DNA of 45,432 nucleotides, taken from contig DASPLX010000048.1 in assembly GCA_035627375.1 (NCBI GenBank), forward strand, positions 1 through 45,432, written 5' to 3'. Shown here piece by piece: positions 33,085 to 41,235 of this stretch. The notes under the pieces are model-generated. The model was not told where the DNA came from and made no database searches. It was given only the letters and a program-made list of their open reading frames with translations. The position numbers and the translations under genes are program-made. The stretch's first letter is position 1. Each line of letters starts with the position of its first letter. The stretch is from DASPLX01 sp035627375. GTDB lineage: Bacteria; Pseudomonadota; Gammaproteobacteria; Burkholderiales; Burkholderiaceae_D.

Positions 33085-33100
33085 ATACACTTGCATGTAT
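33085..33100 (+). promoter_or_regulatory. ATAC-N8-GTAT repeat containing ACTTGCAT before the DM13 gene
   Basis: A short inverted repeat ATAC/GTAT flanks ACTTGCAT (33089-33096). The same ACTTGCAT occurs in the control region of the padR gene at 34371-34378. It lies 51 bp before the DM13 start and could be an operator shared by both promoters. Confidence 0.3.
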
Positions 33101-33151
33101 CTTGCCAAGTGTTGGCCGTTTCATTCCTGGTAACAGCACACCCTAGCCCGC

Positions 33152-33622
33152 ATGAAAAAGCCGCTACTCCTCGCTGCCACGCACGCCGCCGCTCTTGGCC
33201 TTGGATTTGGCCTCGGCATCTACGCTCTTCCGATCCTCACAGCGCCCGCCGCGCCCACATCGGCCGACGTGGCTTCGGCGGCGACGCAAGCCGCGTACCG
33301 GGGGCAATTTCGCCGGGATCTGAAAGACAGCGATCCGCTGCATTGGGGCGAAGGCACCGTCTCGCTTTCTCGCCGCAGCATCGTCCTGGCCGGGAAACTC
33401 GCTCCCGGCCCTGACTACAAGCTCTACCTGTCGCCGGAGTTCGTGGAGACCGAGGCCGATTTCATGCGCCTGAAGCCGCGCATGGTGCGCGTGGGAGATG
33501 TGCGGACGTTCGAGAATTTCGTCGTCCACGTGCCGGAGTCGGTGGATATATCGCGCTACAACACCGTCATCGTCTGGTGCGAGTCATTCAGCCAATTCAT
33601 TACCGCGGCCAGGTACCAATAG
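33152..33622 (+). CDS. DM13-domain protein with N-terminal membrane anchor
   Basis: A 156-residue protein with a signal peptide or membrane anchor (about 8-30) and a DM13 domain over about 50-155: GTVSLSRRSIVLAG, YKLYLSPEFV, VRTFENFVVHVPESVDIS, and the diagnostic VIVWCESFSQFITAARY with its single Cys near the C-terminus. DM13 domains are proposed to be redox-active through this cysteine. No good ribosome site is visible. It follows the motor-like operon by 192 bp and seems independent. Exact partners are unknown. Confidence 0.85.
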   Translation: MKKPLLLAATHAAALGLGFGLGIYALPILTAPAAPTSADVASAATQAAYRGQFRRDLKDSDPLHWGEGTVSLSRRSIVLAGKLAPGPDYKLYLSPEFVETEADFMRLKPRMVRVGDVRTFENFVVHVPESVDISRYNTVIVWCESFSQFITAARYQ

Positions 33623-33696
33623 CAGGCATCGCGAGCATCCTGCCCGCCCTCGCTCACTTGCCGTGCGAGACTCCATCCCCAAATCGAAATGCGTGA

Positions 33697-34188
33697 TCCA
33701 CGGGCCAATTTCGGGCATTTGCCGGTAAGGGAAGCTTTCTCCGGACGCATGACTACCACGAAGTTCATGGCAAGGAAGACTGGCTTGCGCAGGGAGTCCC
33801 CGCCGCCGACATCGCCGGATTCGTGCGCTTCAGCGGAGACGGCGGATACTTCGACAACATCAACGTCGTCATGGGCGATCACCCGGCGCGCAAGAATCCG
33901 GCATGGGAAAAGCGGTCGGCGAAGCCGGAACGCTACATTGACAACACCTTCATTTCAAGCGATGACTGGAGGAAGACGAGAGATGAGCTGGTTCACTTCG
34001 ATTTGTTTCCGACCCTCCTGGAATTCGCCGGCATCGAGGCCGCGCATGGCCGTCCTGGCCTGAGCTATAGCGTCTTCAAGACAACGGCACCCTCTCCCGC
34101 CGGCCATAGATTCGAGGAGATGCAACGGGCGCTATTGCGACCTTCATCGCCATATACGGCGCTATGGGCGAAGCAGCGGCAGATGTGA
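33697..34188 (+). pseudogene. remnant of an alkaline-phosphatase-fold sulfatase/phosphotransferase
   Basis: The frame is open from a TGA at 33694-33696 to 34188 without a credible start. It reads GKGSFLRTHDYHEVHGKEDWL, then DGGYFDNINVVMGDHPARKNP, then VHFDLFPTLLEFAGIEA and GRPGLSYSVF. These are the middle and C-terminal landmarks of membrane phosphoglycerol/phosphoethanolamine transferases of the OpgB/LtaS type. The N-terminal membrane and nucleophile part is absent, and only about 30 residues separate two motifs that are normally about 130 apart, so there is also an internal deletion. A dead gene remnant. Confidence 0.7.
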
Positions 34189-34323
34189 GGAGTCTCACGG
34201 GTAACGCCTGCCAGCCGTCCGGAACATTCGACCGTTTCCGGGGCAATAACTGACTCCGTCGGGCTCTCGCTTCCAATATGCAAGGACGGTGCGCAACCAT
34301 GCGATTCGACAACCACCGAGCTC

Positions 34324-34378
34324 TTGACAGCGCGATCAATGCACAGCACTATACCTTGCATTACAAGGTAACTTGCAT
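34324..34378 (+). promoter_or_regulatory. padR promoter with PadR-type palindromic operator
   Basis: A consensus -35 TTGACA is at 34324-34329. A perfect inverted repeat TACCTTG-CATTA-CAAGGTA spans 34352-34370, followed by ACTTGCAT (34371-34378), over the expected -10 and start region. A -10 near CACTAT (34347-34352) would give 17 bp spacing. This is a typical place for autorepression by PadR proteins. Confidence 0.6.
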
Positions 34379-34392
34379 AACAGGATATTCGT

Positions 34393-34767
34393 GTGGAAAA
34401 CGAAGAACATCAGGAAAAATGGCAAATACAGTTGCGCAAAGGCGCGCTTGAACTGGTGATTCTGGCTGCCCTGCGAGGCCGCCCCGTGTATGGCCTGGCC
34501 CTGCTGCGTCACCTGCAGCGCTTCCCCACTACCGCCATTACGGAAGGCACGCTGTATCCGTTGCTGGACCGCCTGAAGCGTGACGAATTGGTGAGCGCCA
34601 ACTGGGTGCAAGAGGGCGAGAGCCGGCCTCGCAAGTACTACCAGCTCACCCCCAAGGGCGAACGAAAACTCGCCGCTCTCTCGCTGTCGTGGCACCAGTC
34701 GGTCACCGACATCAACTCTTTGCTGGCCATAACGGCCGACACCGATCTGCCCAACGGAGGAAGCTGA
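34393..34767 (+). CDS. PadR-family transcriptional regulator
   Basis: A 124-residue winged helix-turn-helix protein of the PadR family. Residues about 15-90 show the pattern LRKGALELVILAALRGRPVYGLALLRHL, then AITEGTLYPLLDRLKRDELV with the recognition helix, and the wing SRPRKYYQLTPKGERKLAAL. Translation starts at GTG with AGGAT upstream; a second GTG lies 2 bp earlier out of frame. The next gene starts 1 bp after its stop. PadR/HAAS gene pairs are common and usually form a small autoregulated operon. Confidence 0.9.
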   Translation: MENEEHQEKWQIQLRKGALELVILAALRGRPVYGLALLRHLQRFPTTAITEGTLYPLLDRLKRDELVSANWVQEGESRPRKYYQLTPKGERKLAALSLSWHQSVTDINSLLAITADTDLPNGGS

Positions 34768-34768
34768 C

Positions 34769-35326
34769 ATGATTTCGCACCAACCGATCCGCGCATATAT
34801 GCACGCGCTTGCCTCGCAGCTTGGCAAGCTGCAAAAAGCCGACGCCGAGGAGGTCATCCGGGAAATCGAGAGCCATATCCATGAAGTCATCGACCAGGCC
34901 GAAGCGCGTGGCGAAGATCTCGACGTTGCCGAATTGCTGGCAGGCTTCGGGCCGCCCGAGAAATTGGCGGCGCAGTACGTGGCCCACATCCAGAACGGCG
35001 CACCGCCGCCTGCGGGCTTCCGCGTCATCCAGAGCGTCAAACAGACGGCGACCCGCGGATTGTATTACTCGATGGGAGCGTTCGGTTATTCGGTTGCCAT
35101 CGCATTGGTCTTGCTGGCGCTGGCAAAGATAGTCGAACCTTCGTCGGTCGGCGTATGGTCGGTTGCCGGCGGCAACGCCATCTCGATCGCCTGGTCAGGG
35201 TCCCCCTACCCGGAAGCGCAAGAATTGCTGGGGTACGCCCTGGTGCCGCTCGCCCTGCTGGCCGCGGCGTGGTGCGCGGAGCTGACAAGGCGGGTGTTAC
35301 GGGTGCTGCGGCGCGGGCTGTCTTAA
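34769..35326 (+). CDS. HAAS-domain membrane protein paired with PadR
   Basis: A 185-residue protein. Residues 1-75 are the HAAS/DUF1700-type helical domain (LGKLQKADAEEVIREIESHIHEVIDQA, then ELLAGFGPPEKLAAQYV), which commonly follows PadR regulators. Three hydrophobic stretches (about 98-118, 125-140, 150-170) then place the rest in the membrane, ending in a basic tail RRVLRVLRRGL. It begins 1 bp after padR. The pair may sense membrane state or a small molecule; the ligand is unknown. Confidence 0.85.
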   Translation: MISHQPIRAYMHALASQLGKLQKADAEEVIREIESHIHEVIDQAEARGEDLDVAELLAGFGPPEKLAAQYVAHIQNGAPPPAGFRVIQSVKQTATRGLYYSMGAFGYSVAIALVLLALAKIVEPSSVGVWSVAGGNAISIAWSGSPYPEAQELLGYALVPLALLAAAWCAELTRRVLRVLRRGLS

Positions 35327-35340
35327 GGGCCCAGTTTCCG

Positions 35341-35364
35341 AGGGTGGTGCTCCACCCTTTTTTT
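35341..35364 (+). terminator. Rho-independent terminator of padR-HAAS
   Basis: AGGGTGG and CCACCCT (35341-35347 with 35352-35358) form a 7-bp stem with a TGCT loop, followed by seven T. It begins 15 bp after the HAAS gene and cleanly ends that operon. Confidence 0.9.
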
Positions 35365-35441
35365 CCAAGCATTGCGAGTGGTCCGTGGCGGTCCGTGCGG
35401 CTGTCAGCCTTTGCTCGCGCCAAAAAAAAGGAATGCTCACC

Positions 35442-36605
35442 ATGAAAACTGCATTGACTTACTTCCGGCATTTTCTGGCCGTGCTGCTGGTGTTGGCAGT
35501 GCCTGTCGTCGGCATCGGTCTCTGGTCGGGCGCGGATGCCTACTACGAAAGCACGACCGCCTACAAAGCGGCTGACGAAGGCCCGCACGTGTTTCAACAA
35601 GACGGCCAATGGCTGGCGCACACCCTGCGCGGCGACCGCGACGAAGGCTTCTGGGTCGAAGCGCGGCACCATCCGCAAACGGCCCCCTTCCAGTTCGAAG
35701 TGATCTTTCCGTTGGACGACAGCCGCTTCCTGGTGCAAGCAAGTCCCGAATTTGCCACGCCGCCCACCCGCTATCAGGATGGCCAGCCGATCCTTGCGAT
35801 CTCCGACATTGAAGGCAACTACCGAACCTTCCGCGATTTCCTGATCAACGCCAAGGTGATCGATAACGACATGAACTGGACGTTTGGCAAAGGGCACCTC
35901 GTACTGGTCGGCGATTTTGTCGACCGCGGCCCCTCCACCACGCAGGTGCTCTGGTTCATCTACAAACTGGAGCAAAGCGCCAAGCCGCATGGCGGCCGCG
36001 TGCACTACCTCCTGGGCAATCACGAAATCAAGAACCTGCAAGGCGACTTCCAGGCCGCGCACAAAAAGTACTTCAACGTCGCCGCCATTCTCGGAAAACC
36101 GCAGTCCGAACTGTTCGGCGACAACGCCTTTCTAGGCCGCTGGCTGATGAGCAAAAACACCGTCGAAGTGATCAACGGCACTCTGTTCGTGCATGGCGGC
36201 TTGCATCCGGCGCTTGCCGAGCGCTCCTATACGCTGGACGATCTCAATCGCATCGTTCGCGCCCAGTATCGACGCATCTGGTTCCCAAAGCGCCATGCGG
36301 GCGACGAAGACCTGCTGCTCAACACCAAGACGGGGCCGTCTTGGTATCGCGGCTACTTCAAGGACGACTTGACCCAAGCGCAAATCGAACGAACCTTGGC
36401 CAAGTTCGGGGCAACCGCCGTCGTCGTCGGCCATACCCCGAATTCACGCGTAAAGGCGCTGTATGACAAGAAGGTGTTCGCCATCGATGTCAAACATCCC
36501 GGGGATTATCGCATCGTCTTCCCGCCGCGCCGCTCGGAAGGCCTGCTCCTGGACGGCAGCGCCGCCTGGCGCGTCCTGGATGACGGCAGCCGCGTCGAGC
36601 TGTGA
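35442..36605 (+). CDS. membrane-anchored metallophosphoesterase
   Basis: A 387-residue calcineurin-type phosphoesterase with an N-terminal signal-anchor (about 8-28). Motifs in order: DIEGN at 122-126 (a Glu in place of the usual His of D-x-H), GDFVDRG at 157-163, GNHE at 192-195, VHGG near 256 and GHTPN near 350. The catalytic domain is preceded by a region of about 90 residues with no clear family. AAAGGA precedes the ATG at 35442; starts 9 and 57 bp upstream are less likely. Substrate unknown; the active domain would face the periplasm. It is convergent with pyk. Confidence 0.88.
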   Translation: MKTALTYFRHFLAVLLVLAVPVVGIGLWSGADAYYESTTAYKAADEGPHVFQQDGQWLAHTLRGDRDEGFWVEARHHPQTAPFQFEVIFPLDDSRFLVQASPEFATPPTRYQDGQPILAISDIEGNYRTFRDFLINAKVIDNDMNWTFGKGHLVLVGDFVDRGPSTTQVLWFIYKLEQSAKPHGGRVHYLLGNHEIKNLQGDFQAAHKKYFNVAAILGKPQSELFGDNAFLGRWLMSKNTVEVINGTLFVHGGLHPALAERSYTLDDLNRIVRAQYRRIWFPKRHAGDEDLLLNTKTGPSWYRGYFKDDLTQAQIERTLAKFGATAVVVGHTPNSRVKALYDKKVFAIDVKHPGDYRIVFPPRRSEGLLLDGSAAWRVLDDGSRVEL

Positions 36606-36685
36606 ATGATGCCCGCGCGACAGCGCCGCATCTTCCCCTTTCGCCGCAAGGGCAGTTCAAGCGGATAGCGCTCCAAATCCGCCAT

Positions 36686-38125
36686 CTACGCTTCCTGCCC
36701 CCACACCTCCGCCACCCTCAACAAATTGGTCGTCCCCGGCTGCCCGAACGGCACGCCGGCCGTGATCGCGATCTGGTCCCCCGGCTGCGCAAACCCTTCC
36801 TGCAACGCCGTCCGGCAAGCCAGCCCCACCATCGCATCGACATTCAAGGCATCCGCGCTGACCGTCGAGTGCACGCCCCACACCAGCGCCATGCGGCGTG
36901 CGGTCGATAGCTTCGGCGTGATCGACAGGATCGGCGCCGACGGCCGTTCGCGCGCCGCCCGCAGGCTGGTATGACCGGACGTGGTGTAGGTCACCGTCGC
37001 CATCGCGCCGACGATGCGAGCGACGTCGCGCAGCGCGGCGCAGATCGCGTCGCCGCGCATCGACGCCGCATCGGGCAGCGATTCCACGTGCCAGGCGTCG
37101 ATCAGGTTGCGGTAGAGCGGATCGCGCTCGACTTCCTTGATGATGCGGTCCATGATCGCGACCGCTTCGAGCGGATAGGCGCCGCTGGCCGATTCGGCCG
37201 ATAGCATCACCGCATCGGCGCCGTCGTAGATCGCGCCGGCGACATCCGATGCTTCGGCACGCGTCGGCACCGGCGCGGCGATCATGGATTCGAGCATCTG
37301 GGTGGCGACGATGATCGGCTTGCCATGCTTGCGGCAGGCGCGCAGGATGCGCTTCTGCTCGCCCGGCACGCGTTCCGGCGGCAGTTCGACGCCAAGGTCG
37401 CCGCGCGCGACCATGATCGCGTCCGACACTTCGACGATCTCTTCCAGTCGTGCCAATGCGGCCGGCTTTTCGAGCTTGGCGAGCAAGCCGGCGCGGTCGC
37501 CGATCAAGGCGCGCGCTTCGAGCAGATCCTCCGGCCGCTGCACGAAGGACAAGGCGATCCAGTCGACGCCGAGACCGAGCGCGAATTCGAGATCGCGCCG
37601 GTCTTTGGCGGTCAGCGCGGGAATCGGCAGCACGGCATCGGGCACGTTGACGCCCTTCTTGTCCGACAGTACGCCGCCGTTGACCACGCGCGTGCGGATG
37701 CGCCGGCCGTCGGCGGCGATCACTTCGAGCTTGATCTTGCCGTCGTCGAGCAGCAGCGCTTGCCCTGCCGCGATGACGTCGAACAATTCCGGGTGCGGCA
37801 GGCAGACGCGCTCGCGGCCGCCCTCGGCCGGGTCGCGGTCGAGGATGAATTCGTCGCCGGCGGCGAGCGTGATCTTGCCGTCTTCGAACTGGCCGATGCG
37901 CAGCTTCGGTCCCTGCAGGTCGGCCAGGATGGCGATCGGACGGCCGAGCTTGCGTTCGGCGGCGCGCACGAGTTCGTAGCGCTCCCGGTGGTCGGCATGC
38001 GTGCCGTGGCTGAAGTTGAAGCGGAAGACATCGGCGCCCGCTTCGAACAGTGATTCGATCATGCCGGCGCTGGAGCTGGCCGGGCCGAGGGTGGCGACAA
38101 TTTTCGCCTTGCGTTGACGTCGCAT
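36686..38125 (-). CDS. pyk: pyruvate kinase
   Basis: A 479-residue pyruvate kinase that turns phosphoenolpyruvate and ADP into pyruvate and ATP. Landmarks are KIVATLGPASS at the N-terminus, FRFNFSHGTH, ILADLQGPKLRIG, the MVARGDLGVELP segment, and the KPIIVATQMLESMI block. The C-terminal domain is present (TYTTSGHTSLRAA). It starts 7 bp after ttuD and is the last gene of the gcl operon, an arrangement that carries glycerate-derived carbon on to pyruvate. It may be an inducible isozyme. Confidence 0.97.
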   Translation of the reverse strand: MRRQRKAKIVATLGPASSSAGMIESLFEAGADVFRFNFSHGTHADHRERYELVRAAERKLGRPIAILADLQGPKLRIGQFEDGKITLAAGDEFILDRDPAEGGRERVCLPHPELFDVIAAGQALLLDDGKIKLEVIAADGRRIRTRVVNGGVLSDKKGVNVPDAVLPIPALTAKDRRDLEFALGLGVDWIALSFVQRPEDLLEARALIGDRAGLLAKLEKPAALARLEEIVEVSDAIMVARGDLGVELPPERVPGEQKRILRACRKHGKPIIVATQMLESMIAAPVPTRAEASDVAGAIYDGADAVMLSAESASGAYPLEAVAIMDRIIKEVERDPLYRNLIDAWHVESLPDAASMRGDAICAALRDVARIVGAMATVTYTTSGHTSLRAARERPSAPILSITPKLSTARRMALVWGVHSTVSADALNVDAMVGLACRTALQEGFAQPGDQIAITAGVPFGQPGTTNLLRVAEVWGQEA

Positions 38126-38132
38126 AGATGAA

Positions 38133-39401
38133 TTAGAGGATCAGGATCGCGCGGAAATCGTTGACGTTGGTGCGCGTGGGCCCGCTCACGACAAGGTCGC
38201 CGAGCGCGCTGAAAAAGCCGTAGCCGTCGTTGTTGTCGAGCATGGCGCGCGGCCGTTGCGGCAAGACTTCGGCGGCGCGCGCGACCGAATCGGGATGGTA
38301 GAGGGCCCCGGCATTGTCTTCGGAACCGTCGATGCCGTCGGTGTCGCAGGCGATCGCATGGATGCCGGGATGGCCGTCGAGCGTGACGGCGAGGCTCAGC
38401 AGGAATTCGGCGTTGCGTCCGCCGCGGCCGTCGCCGCGCACCGTGACGGTCGTCTCGCCGCCCGAGATCAGCACGCAAGGTTTGACGAACGGTTGATCGC
38501 GCCTGGCGATCTGTTTTGCCAATGCGGCATGCATCATGCCGATATCGCGGGCTTCGCCTTCGATTTCGTCGGACAGGATGTAGGGCGTGATGCCGAGCGC
38601 GCGTGCCTTGGCGGCGGCGGCTTCGAGCGCTTCCTGCGCGGTGGCGATGACGCGCTGCTCGTTGCGGGCGAAGCCCGCGTCGCCCGGCTTCGGCGTTTCG
38701 CCCTTGCCGGAGCGCAGATGCTGCGCGATGTTGTCTGGCACGGCGATGTCGTATTTCTTCAGGATGGCGAGCGCCTGCTCGCAAGTGGTCGGATCGGGCA
38801 AGGTCGGGCCGCTGGCGATGACGCCGGGGTCGTCGCCGGGCACGTCGGAAATCAGCAGGGTGACGACGCGCGCCGGCGCGCAGGCGAGCGCGAGCCGGCC
38901 GCCCTTGATCGCCGACAAGTGCTTGCGCACGCAATTCATTTCGGAGATCGCGGCCCCGCTCTTGAGCAAGGCTTTGTTGATCGCCTGCTTCTGCTCGAGC
39001 GTGATGCCGTCCGCCGGCAAGGCCAACAAGGCCGAGCCGCCGCCGGAGATCAGACACAGCACCAGGTCGTTTTCGGTCAGGCCTTGCACCATCTCCATCA
39101 TGCGCGCGGCTGCCTTGCGGCCAGCTTCGTCGGGTACCGGATGCGCGGCTTCGACGACGTCGATGCGCTTGCAATCGGCTCCATGGCCATAGCGCGTGAC
39201 GACCAGGCCCGAGATGTCGCCATGCCAGTGGTCCTCGACCGCCTTCGCCATCGCGGCGGCGCCCTTGCCCGCGCCGATGACGAGCGTGCGGCCCTTCGGC
39301 GGCGCCGGCAGGTGCTGCGGCAGGCACTTCGCGGCGCTGACCGCATCGAGGGCGGCCGCGTACAGGTCGAGCAGGAATTGGCGAGGATCGAGCTGGCTCA
39401 T
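38133..39401 (-). CDS. ttuD: glycerate 2-kinase (TtuD/GckA type)
   Basis: A 422-residue MOFRL-family glycerate kinase producing 2-phosphoglycerate. The N-terminal domain has VIGAGKGAAAMAKAVE and the nucleotide-binding LISGGGSALLALP; the C-terminal MOFRL domain has ISGGETTVTVRGDGRGGRNAEF. Older annotations call this family hydroxypyruvate reductase; the kinase activity is the established one for such proteins. It lies 36 bp after glxR and 7 bp before pyk, so the enzyme links tartronate-semialdehyde reduction to lower glycolysis. Confidence 0.94.
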   Translation of the reverse strand: MSQLDPRQFLLDLYAAALDAVSAAKCLPQHLPAPPKGRTLVIGAGKGAAAMAKAVEDHWHGDISGLVVTRYGHGADCKRIDVVEAAHPVPDEAGRKAAARMMEMVQGLTENDLVLCLISGGGSALLALPADGITLEQKQAINKALLKSGAAISEMNCVRKHLSAIKGGRLALACAPARVVTLLISDVPGDDPGVIASGPTLPDPTTCEQALAILKKYDIAVPDNIAQHLRSGKGETPKPGDAGFARNEQRVIATAQEALEAAAAKARALGITPYILSDEIEGEARDIGMMHAALAKQIARRDQPFVKPCVLISGGETTVTVRGDGRGGRNAEFLLSLAVTLDGHPGIHAIACDTDGIDGSEDNAGALYHPDSVARAAEVLPQRPRAMLDNNDGYGFFSALGDLVVSGPTRTNVNDFRAILIL

Positions 39402-39437
39402 GATGGCGATTCCGGGAAGACGATAAGACCTAACGTA

Positions 39438-40337
39438 TCACGCCTTCGCGATCTCGTGGTTCGACATCAGCTCGATCGCGCGGCACAGCGCCGAATGGTC
39501 GAGGCCGCTCATGCCGTTGGCGGCGCAGGCATTCATCAGTTCCTGCGCGGTCGCCGTGTTGGGCAACGACACGCCGAGCGCCTTCGCGCCTTGCAAAGCG
39601 AGGTTCAAGTCCTTTTGGTGCAACTCGATCCGGAAGCCCGGATTGAAAGTGCGCTTGACCATGCGCTCGCCGTGCACTTCCAGGATGCGCGACGAAGCGA
39701 AACCTCCCATCAGCGCCTGGCGCACCTTGGCCGGATCGGCGCCCGCCTTGGAAGCGAACAGCAACGCCTCGGCCACGGCCTGGATGTTGAGCGCGACGAT
39801 GATCTGGTTCGCGACCTTGGTGGTCTGGCCGTCGCCGTTGCCGCCGACCAGGGTGATGTTCTTGCCCATCAATTCGAACAGCGGCTTGACGCGGTCGTAG
39901 GCCGCTTCCGAGCCGCCGACCATGATGGTCAGCGATGCCGCCTTCGCGCCGACTTCGCCGCCCGAGACCGGCGCATCCAGGTAGTCGGCGCCGAGCTCCT
40001 TGATCCGGTTCGCGAATTGCTTGGTGGCGATCGGCGAGATCGAGCTCATGTCGACCACCACCTTGCCTTCGGCCCCGCTTTCCTTCAAGCCTTGCGCGAC
40101 GCCGTTCTCGCCGAACAGCACGGCTTCGACGTGCGGCGTGTCCGGCACCATGACGATGACGATATCGGCGCGATTCGCGACTTCGGCGCCCGAAGTGCAG
40201 ACCGTGGCGCCGCCTTCGATCAATTCGAACGGCGGATTCTTCTGGTCATGCAGATAAAGCTTGTGGCCGCCCTTTTGCAGATGGCCCGCCATCGGCGCGC
40301 CCATGATGCCCAAACCAATGAAACCTACTTTTGCCAT
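39438..40337 (-). CDS. glxR: 2-hydroxy-3-oxopropionate (tartronate semialdehyde) reductase
   Basis: A 299-residue beta-hydroxyacid dehydrogenase that reduces tartronate semialdehyde to D-glycerate. The Rossmann signature GLGIMGAPMAGHL is at 8-20, the substrate loop DAPVSGGEVGA at 121-131, and the catalytic Lys174 in TTKVANQ. It follows hyi by 21 bp. Position in the gcl operon fixes the substrate; on sequence alone it could equally be a GarR paralogue. Confidence 0.95.
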   Translation of the reverse strand: MAKVGFIGLGIMGAPMAGHLQKGGHKLYLHDQKNPPFELIEGGATVCTSGAEVANRADIVIVMVPDTPHVEAVLFGENGVAQGLKESGAEGKVVVDMSSISPIATKQFANRIKELGADYLDAPVSGGEVGAKAASLTIMVGGSEAAYDRVKPLFELMGKNITLVGGNGDGQTTKVANQIIVALNIQAVAEALLFASKAGADPAKVRQALMGGFASSRILEVHGERMVKRTFNPGFRIELHQKDLNLALQGAKALGVSLPNTATAQELMNACAANGMSGLDHSALCRAIELMSNHEIAKA

Positions 40338-40358
40338 GATGTTCTCCCGATGTGATGT

Positions 40359-41141
40359 CTATTTGACGCCATGCGCTTCGCGCCAGCCGAGGCCGGCGGC
40401 GGTGCCCGCGCGCGGTTTGTATTCGCAGCCGATCCAGCCGCCGTAGCCGAGGTCGTCGAGCAGCTGGAACAGGTAGTGGTAGTTGATCTCGCCGGTGCCC
40501 GGCTCGTTGCGGCCCGGATTGTCCGCCAGCTGGATATGCTTGATCCGCGGCAGGTTCGCCTTGATCGTGTTGGCCAGCTCGCCTTCCATCCGCTGCATGT
40601 GATAGATGTCGTACTGCAGGAAGATGTTGTCCGAGCCGGTCTCCTCGATGATGGCGAGCGCCTGTTGCGTCCCCGACAAGAAAAAGCCCGGAATGTCGAA
40701 GGTGTTGATCGGCTCGATCAGCAGACGGATGCCGTGCGCCCGGAGCTTGTCGGCGGCGTGGCGCAGGTTGCTCACGAAAGTCTGGCGGGCGGCATCGGCA
40801 TCGACGAACGAGGGCTTGATGCCGGCCAGGCAATTCACTTGCGCGACGCCGAGCGCGCACGCGTAGCGGATCGCCTCCTCGACGCCGGCCTGGAACTCGT
40901 TCACCCGGTCCGGATGGCAGGCGATGCCGCGCTCGCCCGCCTCCCAATTACCGGCCGGCAGGTTGTGCAGCACGAGCTCGAGCCCGTTGGTGCTCAGCTT
41001 GTCGCGCAAGCGATCGACTTCGAAGGCGTAGGGAAACAGGAATTCCACCGCCTTGAAGCCGGCGTTCGCCGCCGCGTCGAAGCGCTCCAGGAACGGCACT
41101 TCGTTGTAGAGCATGGTCAGGTTGGCTGCCAGCTTTGTCAT
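40359..41141 (-). CDS. hyi: hydroxypyruvate isomerase
   Basis: A 260-residue TIM-barrel enzyme that interconverts hydroxypyruvate and tartronate semialdehyde. The paired catalytic glutamates of the family are Glu143 in LLIEPIN and Glu240 in IGCEYKP; QYDIYHMQ and HIQLADNPGR lie between them. GGAGGAG sits directly before the start and abuts the end of a 14-bp inverted repeat described separately. It lies in the gcl-hyi-glxR-ttuD-pyk operon. Confidence 0.95.
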   Translation of the reverse strand: MTKLAANLTMLYNEVPFLERFDAAANAGFKAVEFLFPYAFEVDRLRDKLSTNGLELVLHNLPAGNWEAGERGIACHPDRVNEFQAGVEEAIRYACALGVAQVNCLAGIKPSFVDADAARQTFVSNLRHAADKLRAHGIRLLIEPINTFDIPGFFLSGTQQALAIIEETGSDNIFLQYDIYHMQRMEGELANTIKANLPRIKHIQLADNPGRNEPGTGEINYHYLFQLLDDLGYGGWIGCEYKPRAGTAAGLGWREAHGVK

Positions 41142-41151
41142 GGTCTCCTCC

Positions 41152-41235
41152 AGTGATCAATGAGGTTGGATTTGCGGGTAGTGCCGTAGTGATCGGAGGC
41201 GAATGCAAGGCGCGATTTCAGCCTCATTGATCACT
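41152..41235 (-). repeat. 14-bp inverted repeat spanning the gcl-hyi junction
   Basis: AGTGATCAATGAGG (41152-41165) and CCTCATTGATCACT (41222-41235) are perfect reverse complements separated by 56 bp. On the transcript, the first arm overlaps the end of gcl and the second ends one base before the GGAGGAG ribosome site of hyi. The structure would be a long-stem loop between the two cistrons. Confidence 0.75.

Noticed and set aside
38256..40355. 699-codon open frame on the plus strand
   Set aside because: Antisense to ttuD and glxR, whose motifs are clear. No ribosome site or family resemblance.
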